Positions 31,960 through 41,900 are shown, numbered from the stretch's first letter. The stretch is 64,000 bases of DNA from Phymorhynchus buccinoides (GCA_017654935.2 CM065680.1:36129461-36193460); one strand, 5' to 3'. Made by a program: numbers and translations. Notes: generated by a model not told the origin, from the sequence alone.

Positions 31960-33288
31960 TATCTATGACCTCTCCGTTACGTTGTCTAGTCCGTTGCTTT
32001 GTCTGTCTATGAACTCTCCGTTGCTTTGTCTGTCTATGATCTCTCCGTTACTTTGTCTGTCTATGATCTCTCCGTTACTTTGTCTGTCTATGATCTCTCC
32101 GTTACTTTGTCTGTCTATGATCTCTCCGTTACTTTGTCTGTCTATGATCTCTCCGTTACTTTGTCTCTATGATCTCTCCGTTACTTTGTCTGTCTATGAT
32201 CTCTCCGTTACTTTGTCTGTCTATGATCTCTCCGTTACTTTGTCTATGATCTCTCCTCTGTGTCGTCTATTATCTCTGTTACTCTGTCTGTCTATTGTCT
32301 GTCTATGATCTCTCCGTTACTTTGTCTGTCTATGATCTCTCCGTTACTTTGTCTGTCTATTATCTCTCCGTTACTGTGTCTGTCTATGATCTCTCCGTTA
32401 CTTTGTCTGTCTATGATCTCTCCGTTACTTTGTCTGTCTATGATCTCTCCGTTACTTTGTCTGTCTATGATCTCTCCGTTACTTTGTCTGTCTATGATCT
32501 CTCCGTTACTTTGTCTGTCTATGATCTCTCCGTTACTTTGTCTGTCTATGATCTCTCCTCTCCGTTACTTTGTCTGTCTATGATCTCTCCGTTACTGTCT
32601 GTCTATGATCTCTCCGTTACTTTGTCTGTCTATGATGATCTCTCCGTTACTTTGTCTGTCTATGATCTCTCCGTTACTTTGTCTGTCTATGATCTCTCCG
32701 TTATCTCTGTCTGTCTATGATCTCTCCGTTACTCTGTCTGTCTATTATCTCTCCGTTACTTTGTCTGTCTATGATCTCTCCGTTACTTTGTCTGTCTATG
32801 ATCTCTCCGTTACTTTGTCTGTCTATGATCTCTCCGTTACTTTGTCTGTCTATGATCTCTCCGTTACTTTGTCTGTCTATGATCTCTCCGTTACTTTGTC
32901 TGTCTATGATCTCTCCGTTACTGTGTCTGTCTATGATCTCTCCGTTACTTTGTCTGTCTATGATCTCTCCGTTACTTTGTCTGTCTATGATCTCTCCGTT
33001 ACTTATGTCTGTCTATGATCTCTCCGTTACTTTGTCTGTCTATGATCTCTCCGTTACTTTGTCTGTCTATGATCTCTCCGTTACTTTGTCTGTCTATGAT
33101 CTCTCCGTTACTTTGTCTGTCTATGATCTCTCCGTTACTTTGTCTATGATCTCTCCGTTACTTTGTCTGTCTATGATCTCTCCGTTACTTTGTCTGTCTA
33201 TGATCTCTCCGTTACTCTGTCTGTCTATGATCTCTCCGTTACTTTGTCTGTCTATTATTTGTCTCTTATGTCTTTGTCTGTCTATGAT
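31960..33288. repeat. 27-bp minisatellite, block 1
   Basis: About 48 units of TCTATGATCTCTCCGTTACT-TTGTCTG with rare variants (24-bp and shortened units). 27 is divisible by three, so all plus frames stay open, giving a nine-residue repeat VYDLSVTLS. Not a gene. Confidence 0.97.
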
Positions 33289-33362
33289 CTCCTGTACCCA
33301 GGTTCGAACTCGGGTTTACTTGACATGAAGCGAACGCGCTACCACTGTGCCACTCTACACTG
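33289..33362 (-). repeat. Second copy of the SINE 5' head inside the minisatellite
   Basis: 'tgtacccaggttcgaactcg' to 'ccactctacactgtgtctat' repeats 31888-31965 with few changes, followed again by 'gacctctccgttacgttgtc'. So a unit made of SINE head plus minisatellite start was duplicated. Confidence 0.9.
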
Positions 33363-33893
33363 TGTCTATCTATGACCTCTCCGTTACGTTGTCTGTCTAT
33401 GAACTCTCCGTTGCTTTGTCTGTCTATGATCTCTCCGTTACTTTGTCTGTCTATGATCTCTCCGTTACTTTGTCTGTCTATGATCTCTCCGTTACTTTGT
33501 CTGTCTATGATCTCTCCGTTACTTTGTCTGTCTATGATCTCTCCGTTACTTTGTCTGTCTATGATCTCTCCGTTAGTTTGTCTGTCTATGACCTCTCCGT
33601 TAGTTTGTCTGTCTATGACCTCTCCGTTACTTTGTCTGTCTATGATCTCTCCGTTACTTTGTCTGTCTATGATCTCTCCGTTACTTTGTCTATGATCTCT
33701 CCGTTACTGTGTCTGTCTATGATCTCTCCGTTACTTTGTCTGTCTATTATCTCTCCGTTACTTTGTCTGTCTATGATCTCTCCGTTACTTTGTCTGTCTA
33801 TGATCTCTCCGTTACTTTGTCTGTCTATGATCTCTCCGTTACTCTGTCTGTCTATGATCTCTCCGTTACTTTGTCTGTCTATTATTTGTCTCA
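33363..33893. repeat. 27-bp minisatellite, block 2
   Basis: About 19 more units of the same 27-bp repeat, ending 'ctattatttgtctcatg', as block 1 ends 'ctattatttgtctcttatg'. Confidence 0.97.
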
Positions 33894-34244
33894 TGTTTTT
33901 CTTTGTCTCAGTTTTTGGTTTGTTCCTGAGCTTCATCGAAGCAGGAAACTGTTGTTTGTGTTTGGTTCGTTTGTCCGTGCGTGCGTGCGTGCGTGTGTGC
34001 GTGCGTCCGTCCGTCCGCCGTCGAAGAAACGGTTAAAGGGAAGTAACTCAGCTCAGGCGAGGGAACTTCAACCCCTCTTGGGTTTAAACTCCCTTGTTTA
34101 CTCTATTTGTGTCTCCCACCCTCTTGCCTCGTCTTTCAATCTGTTGAGCATCGTATGGGGGGGCGGTTATAGCTACAGTTAACTGCAACTTCCTCTAATT
34201 TGCCTATCTCTTTTAGACACGACCTTTGCTTACTATACTGTCCT

Positions 34245-34470
34245 CTTGTGTGTGTGAGTGTGTGTGTGTGTGCGTGTGTGTGCGTGTGTGCGCGCGTGCG
34301 TTCGTGCATGTGTGCGTGCGTGCGTGCATGCACGTGTGCGCGTGCGCGCGCGCGCGCGCGCGCGCGTGTATGTATGTATGTCTGTGTGTGTGTGCGTGCG
34401 CGCGCAGTCTTTGTGTGCGTGCGTTCGTGAGTGCGCGAGCGTGCGCGCGTGTGTGTGCGCGCACGCTTGT
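34245..34470. repeat. GT/GC alternating simple repeat
   Basis: TG, GTGC and (CG)n runs, e.g. 34345-34365. A shorter GTGC tract is at 33975-34010. Confidence 0.95.
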
Positions 34471-34576
34471 CCTTCTTTCATTGTCTAATAATGTTCATTG
34501 GTGACATTGGTTTGTTTGCTCTCCCCACTGTCTTCCTCCTCCCTCTTTTCACCGGCCAACTCTCAAACTCTCAAAG

Positions 34577-34803
34577 ACTGGAACCAGACGGACTACAGGA
34601 CCACCAGCGGCTCCAGCCAGCTGCCTGACTCCGAGCGGAGCCTGGTGCTGCCCTTGGTGATGCAGTACCTGGTCCCCCTGCCCGTGTCCGTGCTGGGCAT
34701 AGGCACCGTGGCCGCGGCCGTCATGTCCTCGGCGGACTCCTGCATCCTGGCCTCAGCCTCCGTGTTCGCCAAGAACATCTACTGCGATGTCATCCGCCCT
34801 AAG
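34577..34803 (+). CDS. SLC5A7: Choline transporter exon f ([19 protein letters not shown])
   Basis: Acceptor CTCTCAAAG ending 34576, donor GTGAAC at 34804. Two bases complete an Asp, then [14 protein letters not shown], a membrane helix ([20 protein letters not shown]), and [20 protein letters not shown] followed by YCDVIRPK, phase 0. The SSADS...S..S.(F/I)..(D/N)(I/L)Y block is the most conserved SLC5 signature and includes Na+-coordinating serines. The WNQT sequon matches CHT1. The last 81 bases with the donor are repeated twice downstream. Confidence 0.92.
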
Positions 34804-35003
34804 GTGAACATGGATGGAAGGAAGGATGGAAGGAAGGAAGGAAGGAAGGAAGGAAGGAAGGAAGAAGAAGGACGGATGGAAGGAAGGAAGGAAGGAAGGA
34901 AGGATGGATGGAACGAAGGAAGGAAGGATGGAACGAAGGAAGGAAGGAAGGAAGAAAGAAAGGAAGGAAGGATGGAAGGAAGGAAGGATGGAAGGAAGGA
35001 AGG
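34804..35003 (+). repeat. (GGAA)n/(GGAT)n array 1
   Basis: Tetranucleotide 'aaggaaggaaggatgg' with a GAAGAAGAAGGACGG break. On plus in the exon frame it stays open as a Lys/Glu/Gly/Arg-rich stretch. Confidence 0.95.
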
Positions 35004-35085
35004 ATGTCCTCGGCGGACTCGTGGCATCCTGGCCTCAGCCTCCGTGTTCGCCAAGAACATCTACTGCGATGTCATCCGCCCTAAG
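35004..35085 (+). repeat. Exon-f tail, duplicate 1, with splice donor
   Basis: 82 bp copy of 34723-34803 with one net base inserted (cggactcgtggcatcc for cggactcctgcatcc), followed by the same GTGAAC donor. In the frame of exon f it re-encodes [20 protein letters not shown] with no stop between, and the duplicate donor is again phase 0. Confidence 0.9.
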
Positions 35086-35182
35086 GTGAACATGGATGGA
35101 AGGAAGGAAGGAAGGATGGAAGGAAGGAAGGAAGGAAGGAAAGAAGGAAGGAAGGAAGGAAGGAAGGAAGGAAGGAAGAAGG
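35086..35182 (+). repeat. (GGAA)n array 2
   Basis: Starts with the same 'catggatggaaggaagg' that follows exon f, so the duplicated unit includes exon tail, donor and repeat. Confidence 0.95.
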
Positions 35183-35263
35183 ATGTTCTCGGCGGACTCC
35201 TGCATCCTGGCCTCAGCCTCCGTGTTCGCCAAGAACATCTACTGCGATGTCATCCGCCCTAAG
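35183..35263 (+). repeat. Exon-f tail, duplicate 2, with splice donor
   Basis: 81 bp, one mismatch visible near its start (ttctcgg for cctcgg), then donor GTGAAC at 35264. It is out of frame with exon f when read through array 2, and a stop falls at 35260-35262. Confidence 0.9.
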
Positions 35264-35339
35264 GTGAACTTGGAAGAAAGGAAGGAAGGAAGGAAGGGTG
35301 AAGTTCTGTTGGGGAGATAGAGGGGGTGGGGTGGTGGGT

Positions 35340-35381
35340 GGGAGAGAGAGAGACACAGAGAGAGAGTAAATGAATGAATGA

Positions 35382-35435
<54 letters not shown>
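35340..35435. repeat. (GA)n microsatellite
   Basis: GAGA and GAAT tracts following a short GGAA array (35275-35298). Confidence 0.95.
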
Positions 35436-35440
<5 letters not shown>

Positions 35441-35563
35441 AATAAAGGACACGTATGGCTAAAAAAGAGAGAAGATATTTAGTATTTGATTTGGTATTAC
35501 AAAGCAAAGATAACTAATAACAAAACATCAAGAAACTCCCAGATTTTCTTATAGGCACTGAAA

Positions 35564-35883
35564 AATTACTACGGACAGGGGAGACTTACCTCGTCCTGGA
35601 TTTAACCGCGGGTGTAAAGAGGGCTCAACTTAGTTAATATAGATAAGCCCGCGCGTGCTAAATCACTCTTTAGAACAGCATGTTCACTAAAATTTTTGAA
35701 GTACCGTAAACATAATTTTCACCTTTTATGCTTACTGTCATGAAATGTTTTTTAGGAAATAAAAGCCATTTTGGGGCAAAGAGGATGGGGGGGATTAACT
35801 AAGTTGAGCCCTCTTTACACCCTCGGTTAAATCCGGGACGAGGGTTCAACTTACGAGGTAAGTCTCCCCTGTCCATAGTAATT
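35564..35883. mobile_element. Short DIRS-related inverted-repeat element
   Basis: Arms of about 75 bp: 'aattactacggacagggga' ... 'gagggctcaacttagttaat' at left, and their reverse complement at right, where 14 bp are added. The arm core (TTTAACCgCGGgTGtAA-GAGGGCTCAACT...GATAAGCC-GCGCG) is related to the terminus of the neighbouring DIRS element. Internal sequence is non-coding. Probably a non-autonomous relative, directly abutting the larger element. Confidence 0.7.
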
Positions 35884-36003
35884 TAACCTCGGCTGCAAGA
35901 GGCTCAACTCCGTTAAGATACTTTAGAGTTAAAATTTAGTGGACATGGTATAATCAACTCACCCGAGACCACTGACATAAAGCAAGGCAAAGATACACTT
36001 ACT

Positions 36004-37177
36004 TCAACACTTGCTGATGTATGTATCTAGCAAGGTCTGGCCCATGTTGATGCTCGGAGGTTTCTTGTAAAACTTGGTGAAGGTGGATTCAGAGCTCCAA
36101 CCGGCAGCCCGCATCAATGTATCCACAGGAACCCCGCGAGCAAAGGCTGCTGTTGTAGAAGCGGACCGTGTACTATGAGCTCCATATTGCTATGTGTCCA
36201 CACCAGCTCTTTGAAGCACGTCCCTCAGCCATCTCGCTAGGGTGTCTTTACTGATGTGCTTATGGGGCTTCATATAGCTAATGAGCAGTTTATTCTCAAC
36301 ACCACGGATGTTTTTTGTTCTCTCAAGATACTCCTGAAGCGTATCTACAATACACAGACTCCTATTTACAGGGTAGGCTAAAAATTCCAGAGGAGCTACA
36401 TGCTTTCCTTTTCTTGATTGTTTGACAAGACTGTCCACAAAAAAACACACACTTTGACTCAGTGAGCTTCATAGACACTAGAGATAGACTATGTAGTGTT
36501 TGACACCTCTGTCCAGATAGCAAGGCCAACAAAGCAACCAGTTTATAAGACAACTCCTTAAGAGTCAGTTTTTGCACGGGGCAGTAAGATTCTAAGTGTT
36601 GCAAGACAATGTCTACATCCCATGTAGATGTATATTTTGGCAATGCAGGTCTCAGTTCAAAGACTCCCTTCATGAATCGCTTGACTAGTTTATGTTCACC
36701 AAAAACTTCCGAAGACAGAGCTGATCTTGCTATACACAAAGAACTGTAACTCAGACCTGATCTGAACAAAAAATCGAGGAAGTTTATTACATCACTTACA
36801 TGTGGTGAAACGGGATTAAGATTTTTTCTGTTCGCATGCTTCCGCCAGCGCCTGATGTACAAGGAATACTGCTGCTGAGTCCCACTCCGCCATGATGAAC
36901 AAATGACCTTCGAAGCATGTTTCGAAAGGCCCGACAGTCTGAGTCGTCGCCTGATACACTGCATATGAGTAGCTGTAGTGATTTGTGGAGACGATGTTTC
37001 CTTGTTGGTTGAGCAGGAAGACTCACTAAGTTCATTCCCGGAGGAAGCAACACAGGCGGCTGCGTCAGCATCCTGGCAGGCCGTGGATACCAGCACTGAC
37101 TGGCCCAGTTCGGTACCACTATAATCCCTTTTGCTCTGTCCTTGACGATTTTGTGCAGCACCCTGGAAATGATGCAA
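36004..37177 (-). pseudogene. Tyrosine recombinase of DIRS element, broken
   Basis: Read from 37177 down. The N-terminal part has core-binding helices (QQQYSLYIRRWRKHA, VINFLDFLFRSGLSY) and the first catalytic Arg region (LLSGQRCQTL). The frame changes at a seven-A run (36439-36445 on plus), then continues with KQSRKGKHVAPLEF and WLRDVLQRAGVDT, stops at TAG (36190-36192), and beyond that carries AHSTR (H-x2-R box) and GWSSESTFTKFYKK with the nucleophile Tyr. End near 36004. All catalytic motifs are visible, so the damage is recent or partly sequencing error. Confidence 0.85.
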
Positions 37178-37863
37178 AAAGGTGGGAAAGCATAAAAGTC
37201 TTTGTCAGACCAAGAAACAGAAAAAGCATCCACAGCAATGGCAGATGGATCTGGTCTATATGCTATGTATTTGGAAAACTGAAAATTAAGTCTAGATGCA
37301 AAAAGATCAATATCTGGTTTTGCGGCAAGCCATAACAAAGCTTTAAACAACATATCCGAGTTAATTTTCCATTCTGCATCATGGTTTATTTTCCGAGATT
37401 CTTCATCTGCTTCCACATTCGCTTTACCCGGTATATATGCAGCTGAAATCCACATGTTGCGCCGAGTACAAAACTCCCAAATACTTCTGGTCACAGCATT
37501 ACAAAGCTCAGAATGGCTGGTTCCCATCTTATTCACACAAGCTACAGCAGTAGTATTGTCCATCATTAATCTGACATGTATGTCTGATTTATCTCCTACA
37601 AAGGACTGCAAAGCCAACAGAGCTGCCCTCAACTCAAGCACATTTATGCTATTGTTAGATTCCTCTTGACTCCAATGTCCCCCAGATCTGCCTAGATCAC
37701 AAGAACAGCCCCAACCTGACAATGAAGCATCCGTGTAGAGAACTATGTCAGGATTGCCTTTATCAATCTCTATATCGTTCTTTGATTCCACAATGTTATC
37801 ATACCACCAAAGAATTTCCATTCTTGAATCCTGAGAAAAAACTGACACTAGCCTCATAATCAC
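36796..37863 (-). CDS. DIRS RNase H and connection domain
   Basis: 355 codons. Begins just after the RT in another frame. RNase H motifs: LYTDASLSGWG (first Asp), a Glu in NVLELRAALLAL, MMDNTTAVACVNK (third Asp), and the end AAYIPGKANVEADEESR. Then the DIRS-typical FPPFCIISRVLHKI and VVPNWASQCWYPRPARML, which links RNase H to the recombinase and overlaps the recombinase frame (36796-37177). Likely continuous with the RT in the active element. Confidence 0.85.
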   Translation of the reverse strand: MIMRLVSVFSQDSRMEILWWYDNIVESKNDIEIDKGNPDIVLYTDASLSGWGCSCDLGRSGGHWSQEESNNSINVLELRAALLALQSFVGDKSDIHVRLMMDNTTAVACVNKMGTSHSELCNAVTRSIWEFCTRRNMWISAAYIPGKANVEADEESRKINHDAEWKINSDMLFKALLWLAAKPDIDLFASRLNFQFSKYIAYRPDPSAIAVDAFSVSWSDKDFYAFPPFCIISRVLHKIVKDRAKGIIVVPNWASQCWYPRPARMLTQPPVLLPPGMNLVSLPAQPTRKHRLHKSLQLLICSVSGDDSDCRAFRNMLRRSFVHHGGVGLSSSIPCTSGAGGSMRTEKILIPFHHM

Positions 37864-38974
37864 CTCGGTTTTCCTTCAATGCCTGGACCTTCTCCTTTTC
37901 CATATTACGATACCACAATGGGCCAAACTTAACACCAGGGAAAGCAGCCACTACCTTGCCAATGAATTGAGCTAACTCCCGTATAGAAGCATAACCTCTA
38001 CGAAGCAGTTCAGCAGCATGATGGCGAATACTTCTTTTTCTCTCTTCAGTTGGAGCGATTGTCATAGTCTGTGAATCCAACGCGAAACCCAAATAGGTGA
38101 TTGTGTGTGAAGGAATCAACACTGACTTTTCTGGATGAACAACAAACCCAAGCTTATGGAACAATTCCAGAGAATCGTGTACATTATCTACACAGCCTTC
38201 CTCAGAATCAGCCATCAAGAGAGTATCGTCAATGAAAATCGTTGACACATGACCCAAGGAATGAAGGTGAGCCATAACCGGTTTCATTAACTTTGTGAAC
38301 AATCGTGGACAACAAGCTAAACCATTGGGAAAAGCAGTAAAGGCATACAATTTCCCTTTCCACTCAAACTTCAAATAATCTTGAGATGTTTCATTCACAC
38401 GCACAGAAAAATAAGCATCCTTCAAATCAAGAGAACAGAAGAAGCAATTAGGAGTCACTAGTGCTAAGGCATCTTTCAAAGTTTCCATTTTGAAGTGGTG
38501 ATATTCAACATCTAAATTTAGCTTCTTTAAATTTAGTATCATTCTCCACTTATTGTCTTTCTTAGGCACCAGAAAAATAGGTGAAATAAATTCTGGATTT
38601 GAATGACCTACTTGTCTCACAACTCCTTTCTTCAATAGGCTTGTCAATTCAGCGTCTACTACTGCAGTTTGTTCCTTAGAAAGGCAATGATTAACCACTG
38701 GCTGACACTGAACAGGAAACTGATTGAACTCTATATCCACCCCAGAAACCATTTTTAAAATCTCACAGTCACATGTAATGTTTTCCCATTGAGACACACA
38801 AAACCGAATCTGGCCTGCTACAAATTGTTTAGATTGAGTCTCTAAGTCTAATTTTACATTCTCTAAGGAAGCATAGAAGTCTCTCACCTTTCTTTCTTTT
38901 CCTTTTCCTTCCTGCTGAACGGGCTTAGAACATGAAGGCTGAGAATCTAGTACTGTTTCCCTCTGTACTTCCAA
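37799..38974 (-). CDS. DIRS reverse transcriptase
   Basis: 391 codons. Motifs in order: WRMILNLKKLN, FCSLDLKDAYFSVRV (first Asp), FTAFPNGLACCPRLFTKLM, TIFIDDTLLMA (FIDD catalytic pair), GFVVHPEKSVLIPS and ITYLGFALDS. The FIDD box and HPEKS/LGF order match DIRS/Ngaro RT. The end of the frame (37799-37863) overlaps the RNase H frame; the switch falls at a six-A run (37836-37841 on plus). That could be a true indel, an assembly error or a programmed shift. Confidence 0.88.
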   Translation of the reverse strand: MEVQRETVLDSQPSCSKPVQQEGKGKERKVRDFYASLENVKLDLETQSKQFVAGQIRFCVSQWENITCDCEILKMVSGVDIEFNQFPVQCQPVVNHCLSKEQTAVVDAELTSLLKKGVVRQVGHSNPEFISPIFLVPKKDNKWRMILNLKKLNLDVEYHHFKMETLKDALALVTPNCFFCSLDLKDAYFSVRVNETSQDYLKFEWKGKLYAFTAFPNGLACCPRLFTKLMKPVMAHLHSLGHVSTIFIDDTLLMADSEEGCVDNVHDSLELFHKLGFVVHPEKSVLIPSHTITYLGFALDSQTMTIAPTEERKRSIRHHAAELLRRGYASIRELAQFIGKVVAAFPGVKFGPLWYRNMEKEKVQALKENRGDYEASVSFFSGFKNGNSLVV

Positions 38975-40137
38975 CTGTTCTTTCCTCTCTGGTTTCTGTT
39001 GTTGTATGACGTCATCTTGTTCTTGCCTCTGAATCCCCCTCGTTGACCTTGGCCTAAAAAAGGCCTGCTGTGGAATGAACTGCGCCGACTTGAAGTCGAG
39101 TAGGGGTGAAAGCGTGACGCTTGTTTGGTTCTGAAGGTGTCTTTGGCAGATTTGATGTGTTTGTCTGCCTCATCCCCAAACAACTTATCTGTTGTTTTTA
39201 TTTTGGGGTTGCCACAAATGACTTGCATGTCTTTTGGCAGACTTGGATGCAGTTGGTAGCGCCGTCTAATGGACAGCTCCTGAGTTGCCACCCCCATCAT
39301 CGCAATGGCTTCGCCGCATCCTGTTAGCATGGCATTTGCAGCAGTAACCAATTCACGCACGCAGCTCTCTTCTCCGCGAAGCGACTTTTGCTTTGCTGCA
39401 TGCCTATCTTTTTTCAGCGTCGCTGAACTAGCCATAGCCTCCGACGTCGCTTTGTGTAGTAGATTTGCAGACGACAGTATGACAGATGCAGCTTTGCCAA
39501 TCACTCTCTGCACATTAGAGAGATGGTCGTCATTCCGTCTCGCGGATTTATCAATGCCACCTTTCTCCAAAACTTCGTCATTGAGAATCGGAGGATCCAA
39601 GGCCGTGCAATTCGATGGTGTTGCTATTGACTGCATTTTCTCCTTCAGTTTGCTCTCCTCCATAGGAGTAGTGAAGCAACTGGTGGCGATCCTCGCCAGT
39701 TTGTCATGAACAGCCTCCCCCACAGATTCACACACCACATATTTGTCCTCCATAAGGGAAAGAACGTCGTCATCTGAATCAAACTCTTCTTGCTCTTGAT
39801 CTAGGCCTATCTGAACACAGAAGCCACTAGTAGAGCCATTGTCGCTGTCTCTGTCGTCCCCTGAACGTGTGTGTGTGTTAGGCCTAGCCTTAGACGTAGT
39901 AGACCTAGTGGGGGTAGAACTGCGAGTGCCAGTATCACTGGCAATGGGTGATTCCGACTGCTGGCCCCCGGCAAACCCATCATCATCTGCCTTTTCAATC
40001 CTTTTTTCCAAACTTCCAACCCTGTCCAGGATTTGTCCCATCATATTCTGCATGCTTTTGAACATATCCGCAGGTGAGGAAAAATCAGCCGAAGCCAGTT
40101 CATCACTGTTGTTCTGCTTCTCAGACTCAGACGCCAT
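38947..40137 (-). CDS. DIRS Gag-like protein
   Basis: 396 codons, ATG at 40137. Acidic N-terminal part with a coiled-coil-like MFKSMQNMMGQILDRVGSLE, a Ser/Thr-rich stretch, a central helical region, and a basic C-terminus rich in Arg, Gly and Ser (RGGFRGKNKMTSYNNRNQRG) suited to RNA binding. No CCHC knuckle, as is usual for DIRS. It overlaps the RT frame by 28 bp. Assignment rests on position and composition. Confidence 0.7.
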   Translation of the reverse strand: MASESEKQNNSDELASADFSSPADMFKSMQNMMGQILDRVGSLEKRIEKADDDGFAGGQQSESPIASDTGTRSSTPTRSTTSKARPNTHTRSGDDRDSDNGSTSGFCVQIGLDQEQEEFDSDDDVLSLMEDKYVVCESVGEAVHDKLARIATSCFTTPMEESKLKEKMQSIATPSNCTALDPPILNDEVLEKGGIDKSARRNDDHLSNVQRVIGKAASVILSSANLLHKATSEAMASSATLKKDRHAAKQKSLRGEESCVRELVTAANAMLTGCGEAIAMMGVATQELSIRRRYQLHPSLPKDMQVICGNPKIKTTDKLFGDEADKHIKSAKDTFRTKQASRFHPYSTSSRRSSFHSRPFLGQGQRGGFRGKNKMTSYNNRNQRGKNSWKYRGKQY

Positions 40138-40445
40138 TTTTCTGGAACCGGCGCTGGGCCTAAAGGCCCCAGTCCTAACACAATCGAATAAATTGACTAA
40201 TTCACTCTCTAGATATAAATGTCATCAATCTAGTAAACAAGGAAAAACGGCACAAACACAAAAAATACTTTGAATAACGATGTGAACACAATAACTCCGT
40301 TTAAGATGAAGAAAACTGGATCTTTAAAAAACACTGAAAAACTTTCCGTCCCAGCGATTCGAGCGCGCGAAGCTAAGTGATGATTTAGCGCGCGCCGGCT
40401 TATCTATCTTAACGGAGTTGAGCCTCTTGCAGCCGAGGTTAAATT

Positions 40446-41632
40446 GGAGGTTGTCTATGATTTCTTGTACTTAGGGCTGAGGCTTAATTATAATAACCGA
40501 ATGCAAGTTGCACAACGTGACCTCTTTGACCGTGCTTCTCGAGCAATGTTTGCCCTTTTGACGAAAGCTAAGTTGTTAAAGCTTCCCCCAGACCTAATAA
40601 TCGATCTTTTTGATGAAACTGTAGTACCAAGTATTACACATGGTTGTGAAATGTGGGGGGTTGAGACTAATTATCTGGTACAAATACTGCAACTAAAATT
40701 TTACAACTTAGTTTTGAAATTACGCCGGTCAACTCCTTCTTTTATGGTATTTGAAGAAACGGGAAAATTCCCGGTGTCAGTAGTCATTAAATCTAGAATG
40801 CTGTCAATTTGGTTCAACCTTGTGACAAACAATCATTGTGATAACTTTAATTTCTTGTGTATAAATGTCTACTCAGAATGTACAAATTAAATGTACATGA
40901 AAACAAGTATATCAAGGCCATCCATATTTTGTTAAATGAAATTGGTTTGAGTAATCTTTGGTTAAACCAAAACTTTCTTCATGTACACCCACTGTGGTTT
41001 AAAGAAAAAGTAAAAAGATGTCTGAAAGACAGCTTCTTACAAACCTGGTATACACATACTGATAATGACGAATTATACACGAACTATAGAATGTTTAAAC
41101 CATCCTTTGGTACCGATCCACACTACCTTGCTTAACCACAGAATAACGTAATAACTCTAATGAAATTTAGAACAACGAATAAGAACCTACCCGTGAACAA
41201 ACTACGCTATTGTGATACACCTAGACGCGAAAGGATTTGCGAAAAATGTGACTCGCATGTTATTGCAGATGCATTTCATTATTTGTTTGTTTGTCCCTTT
41301 TTTGAGGTTGAAAGAAGGCGATATATTATTTTGTTCGGCCAAACGCGTACAAATTCCATACTTTGTTTGGTTCCAAAAACAGGAAGCTCTTAACAAGACT
41401 TAAACAATTTGTTGTAATCATAAACGCGCTCTTTCCGGCAATATGTATGTGCAAACAATCATGCCATTCCACTGTACATAATATATTTTGACATGTCTTA
41501 TATTTGTTTCAAGTTTCAATTGTTTGCTTTTCTAAAAACGTTATTTGAATGCTTGCTTGTGTGTGCGCTTTGTTTTATATTTCTGTGCCCCAAGTGGGTG
41601 TGAAATAAATTCTTTGCCTTGCCTTGCCTTGC
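40446..41632 (+). pseudogene. LINE 3' end, 5'-truncated and frame-broken
   Basis: Reads EVVYDFLYLGLRLNYNNRMQ (the 'F-YLG' strand after the RT thumb), HGCEMWGVE, then in shifted frames a region ending with RRERICEKCDSHVIADAFHY and FVCPFFEVERRRYI. This C-x2-C-x(n)-H-x4-C finger is typical for the C-terminus of several LINE clades. It ends with a tail of three TTGCC units (41612-41632) after 'gaaataaattc'. It starts exactly at the DIRS inverted repeat, so the DIRS either interrupted it or it was truncated there. Frames change near 40870 and 41140. Confidence 0.75.
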
Positions 41633-41784
41633 TAAAAGTCTACCACTAATACTAATAAGTTGGAAACAGGACTTAAGTTAGTCATTGCCCCTTTGTTTAT
41701 TTGGGTGGGGTGGGGGTTATATACCAGAAGGTACAACCATTCTTCTCGGGTGAAACCCGGAAAGTAGGTCTGTTATCACAAAAG

Positions 41785-41820
41785 CAATAAAGAAAGCTGA
41801 ACATAGCATACATTCGGGCT
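41785..41820 (+). repeat. Direct repeat before the terminal exon
   Basis: 'caataaagaaagctgaacat' with 'agcatacattc(g)ggct' is repeated with few changes at 42860-42895, beyond the 3' UTR. The terminal exon therefore lies between two ~36-bp direct repeats. Confidence 0.75.
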
Positions 41821-41900
41821 CTCTCCGTGAAGAATGACAGCCGCTTCTGGGATGTAAGCACCACCGGTTGTTTTGTTTTGTTTGTTCCAATCCAACGCAG

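Larger units (their letters stand above)
35880..40445 (-). mobile_element. DIRS-type tyrosine-recombinase retroelement
   Basis: Flanked by a perfect 41-bp inverted repeat (35880-35920 and 40405-40445; AATTTAACCTCGGCTGCAAG start). Minus-strand order is Gag-like protein, RT, RNase H, tyrosine recombinase with the recombinase frame overlapping the RNase H frame. These features (inverted ends, YR instead of DDE integrase, ORF overlap, no target duplication) define DIRS elements. Three lesions break it: two frame changes at A/T homopolymers and one in-frame stop. It lies in the last transporter intron in antisense orientation. Confidence 0.9.

Noticed and set aside
31913..34182. Many overlapping plus-strand frames with a VYDLSVTLS repeat
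   Set aside because: Product of the 27-bp minisatellite, open in all three plus frames; no sign of selection on one frame.
34504..35320. Minus-strand Ser/Phe/Leu/Pro-rich frames over the GGAA arrays
   Set aside because: Tetranucleotide repeat shadows; the plus strand carries the real exon.
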